DNA from: Sporodiniella umbellata
Lineage: Eukaryota > Mucoromycota > Mucoromycetes > Mucorales > Rhizopodaceae
Reading direction: 5' to 3'
Length of the DNA: 64,000 bases
Assembly: GCA_025677835.1 (NCBI GenBank)
Contig: JAIXMR010000023.1
Location: forward strand, 186,001-250,000
Positions 9,674 to 21,310 of the stretch are shown piece after piece. Position 1 is the first letter of the stretch. Each line of letters starts with the position of its first letter. A model generated the notes under the pieces. That model saw only the letters and a program-made list of their open reading frames with translations. It had not been told where the DNA came from and did not search any database. The translations under genes were made by a program, and so were the position numbers.

Positions 9674-12312
9674 ATGACAACAAGAGTGGCCGCTTGCGAT
9701 TACTTGGGGAAGACTAAAAGTAGTACGAACCCGGTTGACCAGATAAAGCTGGAGCAATTGAAACTTGAGGAACAGCTTGCAGTTGAATATATTAACAAGA
9801 CTCTGGGCGTGACAATACAGTCCGGGGACTTACAAAAAGAGCTAAAGGATGGTGTTGTGCTGTGCAAGTAAGACTACTTATATAGTATGTTTTTTTTTTT
9901 TTTTGAGGACTAATCAATTGCTACAACTCAAGTCTCGTCAATCAACTCAAACCAGGAACAATCAAAGGCATAGGACAGAAAGACTTTTCGTTTGTTCAGG
10001 TGATTAAAACAGCTTTTCTCCTTATTATGTAGTGTTAACAACTTGTCGTTTTATTATTGTTCAGATGGATAATATAACACGATTTTTGCAGGGAGTTCGA
10101 CAAGTAAACAATTTATTTATAAATTGTTTGAAAGGAGATATCGTAACCGTCTTATCTTTGAAATAGCTGGGTATGAAAGAATCTCAATTGTTCGAAACGA
10201 TTGATTTATATAGTGCCAAAGACATGTCATCTGTAAAAAGAGGAAAAAAACAACTGTAACAACGTAAAGTAACATTTCAGCTAGGTTGTCCACACTATAT
10301 TATCTTTGGCAGAACTATCGTTAAATGTTGGCTCAGACAAAATTAAAGGGGTGTCCACACTTAATTGTACTATTAGTAAAAGTGACCATGGTAAACATTC
10401 TGATGGTATACAATAACTTGCTTTTTCTAACCATTGCATCCCCCAAAGAATACAAAAAAGAAAAACCGCTGAATCTGTTCAGTAAAAAAGAACTATCCGT
10501 TGGAACAGGTTTTTTTTTTCAAAAGAAAAAAAAAAAGAAAAAACCTTAAGCTAACTGCTCTGTTCAATCATTTTATTTGCCAGACACTCCTAATTCTTCT
10601 AACTCATCAAGTTGTGCTAGACCGCCCAAATCCCCCTTACGACACAACAAGCCTTCCAATACAGCCGGATCCCTTAAAATATCTAGCCATAAAAGTCGTA
10701 TCCGGGATCAAAAAAGACGACCTTCGGCTCCAGTCATTTCAAATTCTCCTTTTATTAGAGATGACGATAGTAAAAGCAACTTCTTCACCAAACCATCCGA
10801 CAAAAAAAAAGTGGACAAGGCCAAAAGAGCTACTGAGGAAGATAAATTAATCTTAGAGAACAGTGAGTCAGTAGCGTCTCCTAATACAGAAGGGAAAATT
10901 TCCCTTTTGAATGAGCAAAGCAATGTCATTACAAACTATGTAAGATCAGTGTTTGATCAAAGACATAAACGCATACTAAAGACTACCTGTCTCCCCCTAT
11001 TTTTCTTTATTTATTTAGCAACTTGGAAACTGTATCGGAAAAGGGCAGTTCGGATCAGTGTACAGGTATATAGTAGCTACAATGCAATCAGTTCAATCAT
11101 CTCACCCTCTTATGTCTTAGAACTCTCGATTTGTTAACCGGCGAGGTGGTTGCTGTTAAAAGAGTCAAGTTAGACGAAGAAGAGCTTTACGAAGAAATAA
11201 TGGTGAGAATTTGCTAAAGTATATACTGATGCACTTATTTCCGTACATCACTTAGAAAGAAGCAAATATTTTAAAGAGCCTTAGCCATGCCAATGTAATC
11301 AAATATATAGGTTTTATTAGAAGCGAGGATTATATCGACATAGTTTTAGAGTAAAAAAAAACCACATGATCGTTATTTTACTTGACAACTAAAAACATGA
11401 ATGTATACCAAACAGATATGCAGAAAACGGATCCCTCATGTCTACTTTAAAAGCCTTTGGAGAATTCCCTGAAAGGCTCGTAGCCTCGTTCTGTATTAAG
11501 ATTCTGGAGGGATTGGAGTACTTGCATACTAACGATGTTGTTCACTGCGATCTAAAAGCAGCAAACATACTGACAACAAAAACGGGAGACGTCAAACTAA
11601 CCGATTTTGGTGTATCTTTTAACCTTAAAACCAAAAGTACCCACAATAACACTGTGTCTGGAACACCGAACTGGAGTAAGTGCAATTAAAACTAATAACA
11701 ATACCTAAGATCTAAAAATAACCGCATTTATTTATTTCAAAAGTGGCACCAGAAGTAATTGAACTAAAAGGAGCAACTACTAAATCTGACATATGGTCAC
11801 TTGGATGCACTCTCATCGAATTGGTTACTGGAAAGCCACCCTATTCTGACCTGCTTCCAATGTCCGCTATGTTTCACATAGTTGAGGATGAATTTCCCCC
11901 TTTGCCAGACAATATATCAGAGGTAATAGGAAAATCAATAAAAGTATGGGAGTGGTGAAACTTATTATTTTGTAGGATATGTGTCAGTTTTTGAAATGCT
12001 GCTTTCAAAAAGATCCTATTAAACGTCCTTCTAGTTCTGATCTACAAAAGCACGATTGGCTTGTAAAGAGCCTAGAGAAAAAACAAAGTAGTAAGACCTA
12101 CCTTTTAAAAAGGCAGTAATATAATTCTTTCTAAATTAGGTAAAACGAATGTGGGTTTAGCAGTAGCAACCGATATGACAAGCATCACCACTACTTTAGA
12201 GCTGGAAAAGTACTATTCTTCTAATGCCACGGCTGTTATGCCAGTTCTTAATGAGGAAAATAATAATGAAGATAACAGTAGCCATAGATTTAGTGAATAT
12301 CATACTGGGAAA

Positions 12313-12353
<41 letters not shown>

Positions 12354-12616
12354 GCAATGTAATAATATGTATATTATTAGCTTTAGAATGCAAAGTATGT
12401 ATCCAAAAAGTCAACCAAAACGATTTTGTATTCTGTGAAAGTAAAAAAAAAAAAAAAAAACTCCCTGTATACAAATCAAAGCTTATCTAAGTTTGGTATT
12501 TATAGTTTGCTCCTTATTATGCCATAAAGAATGCAAAAAAGACGCGTTTTCTTGTCCTCCTAAAGTAAACGATCAGCAACCTTCTTACGACGTAAGCTTT
12601 TTGTTTTATTTCCTGC

Positions 12617-12659
<43 letters not shown>

Positions 12660-12938
12660 AGAGAGATTAATGAAGTTGATATGTAGTGGGTATTCCTGGC
12701 AAAAGTGTATAACACAAAAACAAGGAAACATGGTGTCAAAAATAATGGAGATATAGTTAAAGAACGCGGACATCATTCCTCACCCTCTACTTTACGCAAA
12801 CATCCCTCTGGGATATTGAGCAAAAACTTTAGAGGCTATTCTCAAGACTCTCTTAACCTGTCAGACTCTATGGATACAAAGATGAGCGAAAAGAGGCGAA
12901 TGTTAAAAAAGGGACAGGATGAATGCGTTATTTGTTAG
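9674..12938 (+). CDS. CH domain - Cdc15/Cdc7-like Ser/Thr kinase - C1 zinc finger - CaaX protein
   Basis: Sixteen exons (9674-9867, 9933-9999, 10065-10103, 10167-10232, 10285-10390, 10584-10939, 11019-11065, 11121-11202, 11256-11350, 11416-11675, 11744-11922, 11976-12090, 12140-12313, 12381-12440, 12506-12591, 12687-12938) join in frame to 725 aa. Residues about 28-135 form a calponin-homology domain ([20 protein letters not shown]). A basic linker follows. The kinase domain spans about 277-530: Gly loop GKGQFGSV, Lys305 in VAVK, HCD at 394-396, DFG at 414-416, GTPNWMAPE and SDIWSLGCT. Its substrate lobe resembles Cdc15/Cdc7/MAP3K-epsilon kinases of mitotic exit and septation. Residues about 583-630 fit a C1-type finger (H-x12-C-x2-C-x11-C-x2-C-x4-H-x2-C-x6-C). 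The last four residues are CVIC, a possible prenylation box. The HRD arginine is replaced by Cys. Its role in septation or polarity is inferred. Confidence 0.8.
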
Positions 12939-13073
12939 AATAGGCTCCTTTCCATAAACGTAATTGAATTCAAATTCCGTCTCTGTTTAATTTTTATAGA
13001 ATACAATGAACAAATTTGTGTACTCCTGTTTCTTCTTTTTATTTTATTATTGTTCTTATTTTGAGAGTTTACC

Positions 13074-13833
13074 ATGCCCAAGTCTAAAACCAAACAAGCG
13101 CTCCCTCTTCATAAGATTATTATGGTCGGTTCAGGTGGTGTAGGGAAGTCCGCACTCACTTTGCAATATATGTATGGCGATTTTGTTGAAGAGTATGATC
13201 CAACCAAAGCTGACTGTAAACAGTAAAAAAAAGACATCTAGCTCTCGAAAGTTCTCTATAGAAACAACTGACATTGTAATAAAGCATATCGTAAAAAGGT
13301 TGAATTAGATGGACAAGAGTGTCAAATTGATATTTTGGATACAGCAGGTCAAGAGGAATATGCAGCTGTGAGTTTGGATAGTAATAAGAAATTAGAAACT
13401 AAAACTTTTTTCACATAAAAAAACAGATTCGCGACAATTACTATAGATCTGGCGAAGGCTTCATTTGCGTCTTTTCTGTTTGTGAACAAGAATCGCTTGA
13501 ACATACACAAGAATTTCGCGATCAAATTTTACGAGTATTGGATGATGAGACTGTAAGAAACATCCAATGGAAGCGTCCTGCTCACTTTTAGAATAGATTC
13601 CTTTTGTTTTAGTTGGCAACAAAGTCGATCTGGCTCATCTACGTAAAGTGCCAACCAATGAAGCTGAATCCTTAGCTAATGAATGGCATTGCTCCTATAT
13701 GGAAACCTCGGCAAAAACCAGACAAAATGTTGAAGAAGTTTACACAATGCTCATGAGATTGATAAGAGAGAGAAAGGCAAAACAACAACAAGAAAACAGT
13801 CCTGATAAAGACTCTTGTTGTGTGATTTTGTAA
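13074..13833 (+). CDS. Ral-type small GTPase
   Basis: Four exons (13074-13215, 13285-13367, 13427-13552, 13597-13833) give 195 aa. G-box motifs are complete: GSGGVGKS (P-loop), DPTKADSYRKK (switch I, a Ral hallmark), [11 protein letters not shown] (switch II), NKVD and ETSAK. The protein ends in CCVIL: the CVIL box with Leu last predicts geranylgeranylation and membrane anchoring, and a second Cys precedes it. Animal Ral proteins act in exocyst-dependent secretion and membrane traffic. The P-loop Gly and switch-II Gln are intact, so it should be a functional switch. It lies 135 bp downstream of the CaaX-bearing kinase, in the same orientation. Assignment to Ral rather than Ras or Rap rests on the switch I sequence and would need a tree. 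Confidence 0.85.
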
Positions 13834-14735
13834 AGTGTGAATTTTTTTTTAAAAAAAAAATAATAAAAAAAAAATCGATCGTGTAGTCCGTTTGTCCGCT
13901 TTTTCAACTGCAAGCTTCCGATTCCTAGGTAATTCGAACTGTGCTACTCTTTGAATGGTTTCGACAAACCAAGAAACTTAAGCTAACATAAATATGGGCT
14001 TCATCGCAACAAGCTACAGTTATAGTTTTATTTTCCTAGTATTCTTTTGTCTCGCTCTTTCATTCAGAAAAAAAAATACAGTGTAATTCAAACCTGAGTA
14101 CTACTAAAACAACCGTGTGTATATGTTTTGTGTATTATTCTCACTTTTTGTGCGACACAAACCACTAATTGAGAAAAAGTTTAGAAGAAAGTTTTTCTCG
14201 GTGCAGCTGGTTGGCCGCTCTACCTTTGTAGCCTTTACCTGCCTTTACTGTAGAAATGTTTCAACTTGGTACTTGGAAAAAGTTTCTTAGTTACGCGCTT
14301 TGCAGTCATAACCAAATTCTTTGGACCGAAAGTGAGTTTATCGTTTATTGATTTTTTAAACTCAGAGATCAATTGTTTTGTACAAAACTGAAGTAAAAAA
14401 AAAAAAATACTGAGGCCAGCAAGCAAACCTATACATCACCGAACTCGTTTAAGGCAGAACGACATTTTTGAAAAAAAAAAAAAAAAAAAAAAAAAAGAGA
14501 GCCTGTTCAAATGACTGTTTTGAGACAATAAAAGTACAGACATTATCAATCCAAACCCTATTTTAATTGGACAAACGTTGTATACGCAGAACTGAGATGA
14601 CCAATCAGTTACTAAGCAACCAATCAAAACACCGCAGTCTTTGGGATTATAGATTATAAATAAGATTTTACTCACCCCAACTTTTCAACGCTAAAATAGT
14701 TTTTTCTTTTTTTTTTATACGAATAAAAAAAAAGA
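13834..14735. other. Intergenic region with an unresolved basic reading frame on the minus strand
   Basis: The interval contains the 3' flank of the GTPase gene, A-tracts at 14398 and 14470, and the riboflavin kinase promoter. On the minus strand, from about 14460 to 14180, a start (MSFCLK) is followed after a T-rich stretch ending TTCAG by basic open sequence (NDKLTFGPK, TAKRVTKK) and then, in another frame, by GYKGRAANQLHREK ending in a stop. I could not join these with convincing splice sites. It may be a small basic, possibly mitochondrial, protein or a decayed gene. Confidence 0.3.
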
Positions 14736-15428
14736 ATGACCAACATCAACTTAGATCGCCCTCTCATCGTAGGCCCCTCATCCCCTGAACTGCCTTACCC
14801 TATTGCTGTTTCTGGTACTGTCGTCAAGGGTTTTGGCAGAGGATCTAAAGAGTTGGGAATTCCCACAGGTAAAAAAAAAAAGACATGTGCCAAACAACAA
14901 GAAAACTAATGCAATCTTTTGAAATAAAATAAAATAAAGCAAACATGAGTGATGAGGCTTTAGAGTCAATGTTTAAAGAATGTAATACAGGGGTATATTA
15001 TGGATGGGCACAAATCGGTCAAGTAAAAAGCACTATATACCCCATGGTTATGAGCTTAGGCTGGAACCCTTACTACCAAAATGAAAAAAGATCAGCAGTA
15101 AGGATATAGAGAGAGAAAGAGGGTTTGAACAGGCAAAACTGACATTCTATATGTAGGAGGTTCACATTATTCATGAATTCGAAAAAGACTTTTACGGTGA
15201 AGATATCAGGATTATTGTGGGTGGCTATATCCGCCCTGAGCAGAACTATCCTTCATTAGGTAACAAACAAACTCCCTTTTTCTGGACGAAAAAGCCCAGC
15301 TACTTACACTTCTCGTAGATGCTCTTATTCAAGACATCAAGACAGACATAGAAGTTGCCAAACACTCTTTGGATCGCGAAGCCTACAACAACCTGCGTAG
15401 TGATTCTCTCTTTATGCAGGAAAAATAG
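14736..15428 (+). CDS. FMN1: Riboflavin kinase
   Basis: It phosphorylates riboflavin with ATP to make FMN, the first step from vitamin B2 to flavin cofactors. Four exons (14736-14868, 14940-15097, 15157-15259, 15319-15428) encode 167 aa, the normal size for a monofunctional eukaryotic enzyme. Family motifs are present: [18 protein letters not shown] (the nucleotide-binding PTAN motif spans the first splice junction), [35 protein letters not shown], and a [13 protein letters not shown] segment near the C-terminus. No targeting sequence is apparent, so it is probably cytosolic. Intron 1 begins GTAAAA with a 12-13 nt A-run. Confidence 0.93.
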
Positions 15429-15509
15429 ATTGAAATGCAGTCAAAAGTCAAAAAAAAAAAAAAAAAGTACTTTTTGCATGTACTATATATTATATTTATT
15501 TCTTGTTCA

Positions 15510-15511
<2 letters not shown>

Positions 15512-15570
<59 letters not shown>
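15512..15570. repeat. (CA)n microsatellite
   Basis: About 29 uninterrupted CA units lie downstream of the riboflavin kinase stop codon. Apparent open frames through it are low-complexity artefacts. Confidence 0.97.
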
Positions 15571-15571
<1 letters not shown>

Positions 15572-17326
15572 TTATATAAAGTTACATAGAACCTACAGAG
15601 TTGATCTTTTATCCAAAATACTTGATCTGTTGAAAATAAAACATCCAAAACTAGTGTATCCATCTCTGAAAGCCTTTTTCGATGTATATCTGCAAATATA
15701 GGTATTGGCAAGCCACTGGGCTTTTGAAAATGATTTGGTTTTACAGAGAAGTATGTTTTTATCCCTAAAGGGCCTGTATGTTTTCCCGTGCATACTATAT
15801 TGTGAAAGTAACCATAGTTTATATTATAACAACAAACATTGGCGTACTGCGAGTTACATCATTTTGCTTCAGTGTGTCTTTTTTTTTTTTTACTTGAAGC
15901 GCAAATCCCCCTTTATTATGACCTATAGTCAGGTTATAACCGTTCGCCTTGTAACTAAATTGGACCCTATTTGTAGATACCTTGGTTGATACAATAGATT
16001 GCCTTGGGGCATCAAATAACGGGAGCCAAGCTTTTAGGTAGCTTTAGGGCCGTACTAGACATATTTGTACACAGCCTAGAGTTGACAGCGATATTTCCTA
16101 GAATGGTTATTTTAGTCTGTTTTCATTAGATTGTGATGGCTTGAGGTTTTATACGATACAACGGAGAGAAAGTTTTATTGTCTAATGATACACATGCTTA
16201 TGATCAAAATGTTAAGATCAGAACATTCTGATTATAGAGCACTATACTTACGGTACTATGCTCTGATCAGCCGAATTTTTGTTGGTGAAAACTGAAGCAA
16301 GCGGTGTTCTTGAGAGCTGTTGTTGTTTTTTTTTTTTTTACTGTCAAAGCCTGCTGTATTATGGCCTCATCTGGTGGCTATTAGGTTAGATAAAGCATAG
16401 GCCATCGTTTGGTTTTTCTAGAACGAAGAATAAAAAGGGATAGACGAGGACCCAAAGAATACCTGAGACCCTGGTAGCGGATAATTAATCATGATATCAA
16501 CCAAAAGCAACTTGTGTTTCTCTCAACTGTCACTCGTATCGGGTTTTTCCTGTTTGGTTCTTGCTTCGGTGATTGTAATTCTTTTGATCACAAGTTGAAT
16601 CTGCCCATCCTTTCTGTTACAAAAGTACCCTCATCCTCACCTCGATCCGATTTGTTCACCATTTTATTTCCATTGTAAGTCTCTGGGATCTAGACGAGCT
16701 TTTGAGATGTAATCCAAGACCTATCTTTTGTTCCATACGTGTTTTATCTGCGGTCAAGACAGACCCAATGGCTATCCTTGCGTTTTTCTTGCAATAGCTA
16801 CAGACAAAACAGAAACAGCTTTTTTTGCCTAGAAAAAAACTGACTTTCTTAGGGTCTCATTCACTTGTTAAAAGAAAAAGCCCAGAAAGTTTGCTAGAGT
16901 TTATCCCAAAGTACCAAACCCAGGCGTCAAAAAAGCAATATTTCGCGCCCAACAAAAGAATGGCCTTACTTTTCGGATAAAGTCGGATATCATATGAAAT
17001 TTCATGCATTCCCGTACTTACACTGTCAAAAAAAAAAAAAAGAAAGAAAGTAAATGCATTTTTACAGTATTTCGGCAATTTACTCAAAAGTATCTCATGA
17101 GCTGATGCATAAAGAGCGATGTACGTGTACACACAAAAACTCACAAGCTGACCACAAATCAGTGATACATTTCTTTCAGAGAGTGAGGAGGGGGTGGGAA
17201 ACTTGAAGACTAAAATATTTTTTTTTTTTTTCTATAAATAAAGACTTGAGATCAACAACCAAAAAATAAAAATAAAAACCCTTTTCTCCTCTTTTATTTC
17301 TTTGACGTGTATTTACAATTCCCAAA
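15571..17326. other. Intergenic region, no supported gene
   Basis: About 1.75 kb of mixed-composition DNA with only short, interrupted frames. The one short frame of note starts at 16491 (about 36 codons, one hydrophobic stretch) but has no further support. The right end holds the promoter of the small gene at 17327. Confidence 0.55.
17233..17240 (+). promoter_or_regulatory. TATA box for the small gene at 17327
   Basis: TATAAATA follows a T-run and lies 87 bp upstream of the ATG, a plausible core promoter position. Confidence 0.55.
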
Positions 17327-17602
17327 ATGTCATTCTCCCCTATTGTTCTGACAAGATTTGCTGGCTCAACGTTGGAGCCTTCAACGGAGCCTATCTTTCT
17401 ATATGAATCCCAATACTATCAAAGCAAGCGCTCTCCCCATATGCTCATTGTCCCTACCCGCTGTACGCCTCCATTGAACCGTGAAAACAAACCAGAACCT
17501 ATCACTATTCCTGACTTTATATTCGACAATAAATACATCGACGACGACGAATTCTCGGCTTGGTCCTACGATGACGATACAGCCACGGCAGATTCCTTGT
17601 AA
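17327..17602 (+). CDS. Hypothetical 91-aa protein
   Basis: This is a single-exon reading frame of 91 codons preceded by a TATA box and an A-rich leader with a clean ATG context (AAAATGTC). The N-terminal half has Ser/Thr/Pro-rich sequence (TLEPSTEP). The middle is proline-rich (CTPPLNRENKPEP), and the C-terminus is acidic (IDDDEF, YDDDTAT). No domain, signal peptide or membrane segment was recognised. It may be a short unstructured protein, but coding status rests only on codon composition and promoter context. Confidence 0.5.
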   Translation: MSFSPIVLTRFAGSTLEPSTEPIFLYESQYYQSKRSPHMLIVPTRCTPPLNRENKPEPITIPDFIFDNKYIDDDEFSAWSYDDDTATADSL

Positions 17603-17605
17603 TAT

Positions 17606-17640
<35 letters not shown>

Positions 17641-18288
17641 ATTACATACACCCACAATATATATATCCATCCAGATACGAACACTATCTTTCATATATTT
17701 CCCTACTTTCTTTTTTGTTTGTTTGTTTGTACATAATAAATCTCACACACACACACATACACACATGAATATATATTGATACATAAATGTACATATGTTA
17801 TTGTCTATTTGCGTTCAAAATAAGATGAAGTATTCATATATCCAATGCTGGTATCCATCACCCATTCTCCAATGCCCAAGTATTTCTCTGCATACTTTTT
17901 GATCTCCTCATTTTCTATTTGACTTGTCACTGGTCTATTTTTTTTATTAGAGAATCGGTTAAAAGAAGATTTGTATTTCTATCTACTTTACTGAAGTCCA
18001 ACATTTCTTTTAATACCAGCAAGTACAGTAGAAACAAGCACAGCATCAGCAGTAAAATGGATTAATTTCCCCCACATAATTTTCGATTTTGTTTTTGAAA
18101 TAAAAAAAAAAAAAAAAGAGTGAGAAAAGGCGTGCCCCTGTATTACTTCAATATAGTAAATAAAGGTGACTGAAAATTTTAATGTTCAGCTTTGCATTGA
18201 GAGCTTCTTGCGGGGATATAAAAAAAGCTCGGTTTATTGTGTATAAAGAGTGTGTGTTTTGATTGGAGTGGTATATTTTGTGTTATGC
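17603..18288. other. Convergent 3' flanks with a (CA)n repeat
   Basis: Contains a (CA)n run at 17608-17636 and a shorter interrupted CA run near 17743-17766. The rest is AT-rich 3'-flanking sequence between two convergent genes. No gene was seen. Confidence 0.6.
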
Positions 18289-19633
18289 TTAGACCATATG
18301 GGTTACATCCAAAGGGATCCAGTCCCCTCCATAGTCCAGAATAAGATGGCCCTTTGTATTAATAGTATATAGACCTCTCTTTTCGCATTCGTTTGGACCT
18401 CTTAGATACTTTTCAGCTTTGATACGGGACATACGATACTCTTTGGCTAATGTCTGCCGAACATTCTTGTCCTCTCTTTGTGACAATAGCAGTGTCCATT
18501 CAAGTGTCTCTGCTTGAAATTGTTCTACCATCTCCCAATACTCTTCATACTCCAGTGTGTCCACAGCACTCTCGAGACTCTTGACCCTTGTAATCGCAGT
18601 CTTCTTGAAATAACTCCAATCGGATAGAGACTGTATACAAATATGCTTTTTTAATGCTTGTGTGCTATCTGCAAACCGAATTTTACTAGCGATTTTAGGG
18701 CTTAACTTGGGTACAATCAAACGCCATATTTTAGAAAATACCCAAGGCGCCTTGTAAATCAAACAGACACCTAAAGCTTCTGGGTAATAAGAATCAAAAC
18801 ACTCGATCAAAAACTTGACAGAATTAAAATCCTAAATTGGAAAGTCTCAGTACAGCCAAAGGAGTGTATGTGTTTATTTACCATATTTTTCTTGGTGAAT
18901 CCTTTGAGATGAAATATGACACAGACAGTTTCTACTGGCTGACGTAGTAACAATCGAATCGTTTCAAACATATAAACGATATAAATCTTTAAGACTTCAA
19001 GTGACTGATCTTCTTTATGGTGATCTTTAGGGTCAATAAAACTATGGGTGATACAGGATATTAACAAACAGTCTATATATACATGTACTTGGATTCTTAC
19101 CAAACAGGGCGGTGATGTTCATCCGGTCCGATGACAGACACCTTTTGTAGGGCAATCTTTCGAGAAAAACAGTCACCTAGACCTGAACGCAGCCGGTTGA
19201 GTTCATCACGTATCCCAGTCTCTCCAAGTGCCACGATATCGTCCACGCGCATCCAGAGACGCCACCGAAGTGTTTCAAGCAACATAGTATAGGCTGAATA
19301 AAGCTCCCATTTCTTTGCCCGCAAAAAACGAAGAACAACAGCATCGGGATGGTCGATGCCTACCATGTTCCAGAACGTTGTCTGTAGCAAGTTTCCAGGA
19401 ATCAGTAACAAGGCTTTCTCTAAGGGAAGAGATAGCCATAGAGGATCTACAGTTTTACCCAGAAAGAAATTCTCTGAATCATCATTGACTTGTTTCCCCA
19501 AAGTGGTTCCTTCCAGAGGCTTTGAGAAAAGCTGTATCAGGCGTACCCACAGTTTCTTCAAAATGTCTGTTTGGGACGGTAACAGGTTATGAACATAGCC
19601 ATTCATTTGAATATATTTTTTGTGATTGAGCAT
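18289..19633 (-). CDS. CRAL-TRIO (Sec14-like) lipid-transfer domain protein
   Basis: Three exons (19633-19101, 19041-18882, 18831-18289) join in frame to 411 aa. The CRAL-TRIO N-terminal helices appear as DAVVLRFLRAKKWELYSA with a preceding WG/LLQTTFW segment. The lipid-binding lobe includes RPVCFIDPK, an HLKGFTKKNMDFN segment and YYPEALGVCLIYKAPWVF followed by WRLIVPKLSPKIASKI, matching the Sec14 pattern of YPERL, NAPW and KPWLDP-like elements. The C-terminus adds a charged helical region. Family members move phosphatidylinositol, phosphatidylcholine or other lipids between membranes. No signal peptide is present, so it is probably cytosolic and peripheral. The exact ligand cannot be inferred. 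Confidence 0.88.
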
Positions 19634-21310
19634 TTTTGTGAATAGTAAAAAAAAAAAAAAAGAAAGCGAGAGATAATACAAAAAGAGTAGAAACAACCTT
19701 TACAGCTTATTTTATACTTTGCAAAAAAAAAAAAAAAAGAAGGTTTTTTTATAGTTTCTCATGCAAAAACTACGATTTGGGTGACTTGCAGAAAGCTGTT
19801 ATTATTTTACCCATACTCTTACTATGCAACTCATTTTATCTGGGTTCTGCTATCAAGATCACTACAACTAACAACTTTATAACCGTCATTGCTGTTTTAC
19901 TAAATATTGTTGATATAACGTTCAACTGGTAAAAAGCAATTAACTTGCCACACACTTTTTTTTTTAAAAAAAAAAAAGATAACTTGTTTCATCAGCTCAG
20001 TGTACATAGTAAGGGCTTGTCTCGAAACTAAGCGGACTTGCCCCTTCCTTTTTTTTCTGAATAACATTTAGAATTGAATCTTTAAGCGGTAGAGTTACAG
20101 TAGAGACGAGCGCATGCACTAGATATATTAGAATAGCGCATGGTTGTGTCGCACAAATTGAAAGAAAATTCTCCCTCCTCAAAAGCCTGTTTAACATGCA
20201 TCAAGTTGATTATACTAAGAAGAAAAAAGAAATATTCCTTTTAAGCCATAGCTTCGATTGGGCTAATAATAAACTCATAGTGCAATTTTGACGGGAATAG
20301 AATGTTCTTCCGAAATGAAGATCACACAAACTTATCTGTTTTGCATTGTTTCATCATTGCTTTAGATTTATAACTACTAATTAAATGTACACAGCTTTAC
20401 AAGGTTTCTCTGTTACAGTTTGTTAGGAAAGCAAAAAAGATACTAAGTCAATTTGGTATGATCGGGCCGATCGTTTGCATTTCTCTTTCCTTTTCGCAAC
20501 TTGGTCCTACTCTAATTGAAGCCAATATCAAACAAGCTACAACATGAACGTACAGGTCAAGCATTCTTCTATTTGTTTTCTTAAAAAAAAAAAAACAGGC
20601 CCTCGTTCAGCTCAATAGAACAGTCTATTTTCCTTCGTTTTCTGTTATGGATTCACATCTATTTAGACCCATATAGCAATCGGGGCCTTTTACTTTATAT
20701 GTTGATTATGGCTCGTGCACCATTATTTGCCTGCTATGTACAATTATAGCAAAAACAAAAATGAAAATCTTTTGTAGATGATTCCGTCCATGGTCACCAC
20801 CTCGTAGTATTTTCTCTTTTGTCTTTAGTATCGCTTTTTAGTCTGACAAAAAGGTCAAAAAAGTATATCCGAAAAAAAAAAAAAAAAACCTAATTATTGC
20901 ATACGCTATCTTGAATTACTTCGAAAGTCCTTTTTTATTTTCTTTTTCAAATACCTTTTCAACTTTACACATAACAGTTACCCCCATTAATAGTAAAAAA
21001 AAAAAAAAAAAGCAGTCTTGCATCGCCCACACTTGGGGGTGTGTTTTTTTTTTGACAGATCTTTTGTTGTCATTGATGTCTGCACAGTTCCTTAGTCATG
21101 AAACAAAGCAGCCCCATTGGCTTGTACCTTTCATTGATTACATTTTAAGGCGGCAGCCAGTCCTGCCAATAAGTAACTGTTGAGTAGTTTAGTCATCGGT
21201 GCGCTTATTGGATAGTATATGCGGGCTTCCATTTAAGACATACTATAAAACCATTGCCTTACGTCTGCTGCTATCTTTTCCTTTTTTTTTTTTCTTCAAT
21301 TCTTCTTACA
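19634..21310. other. Intergenic region between divergent genes
   Basis: About 1.7 kb between the CRAL-TRIO gene and cytochrome c peroxidase, with many A and T runs, including a T9A12 palindrome near 19957-19978. No coding exon set or RNA gene was recognised. Confidence 0.55.
21244..21250 (+). promoter_or_regulatory. TATA box of cytochrome c peroxidase
   Basis: TATAAAA lies 67 bp upstream of the ATG, followed by a pyrimidine-rich leader. Confidence 0.55.

Noticed and set aside
15355..15711. Open frames through the CA repeat on both strands
   Set aside because: They are poly(His-Thr) or poly(Cys-Val) translations of a microsatellite.
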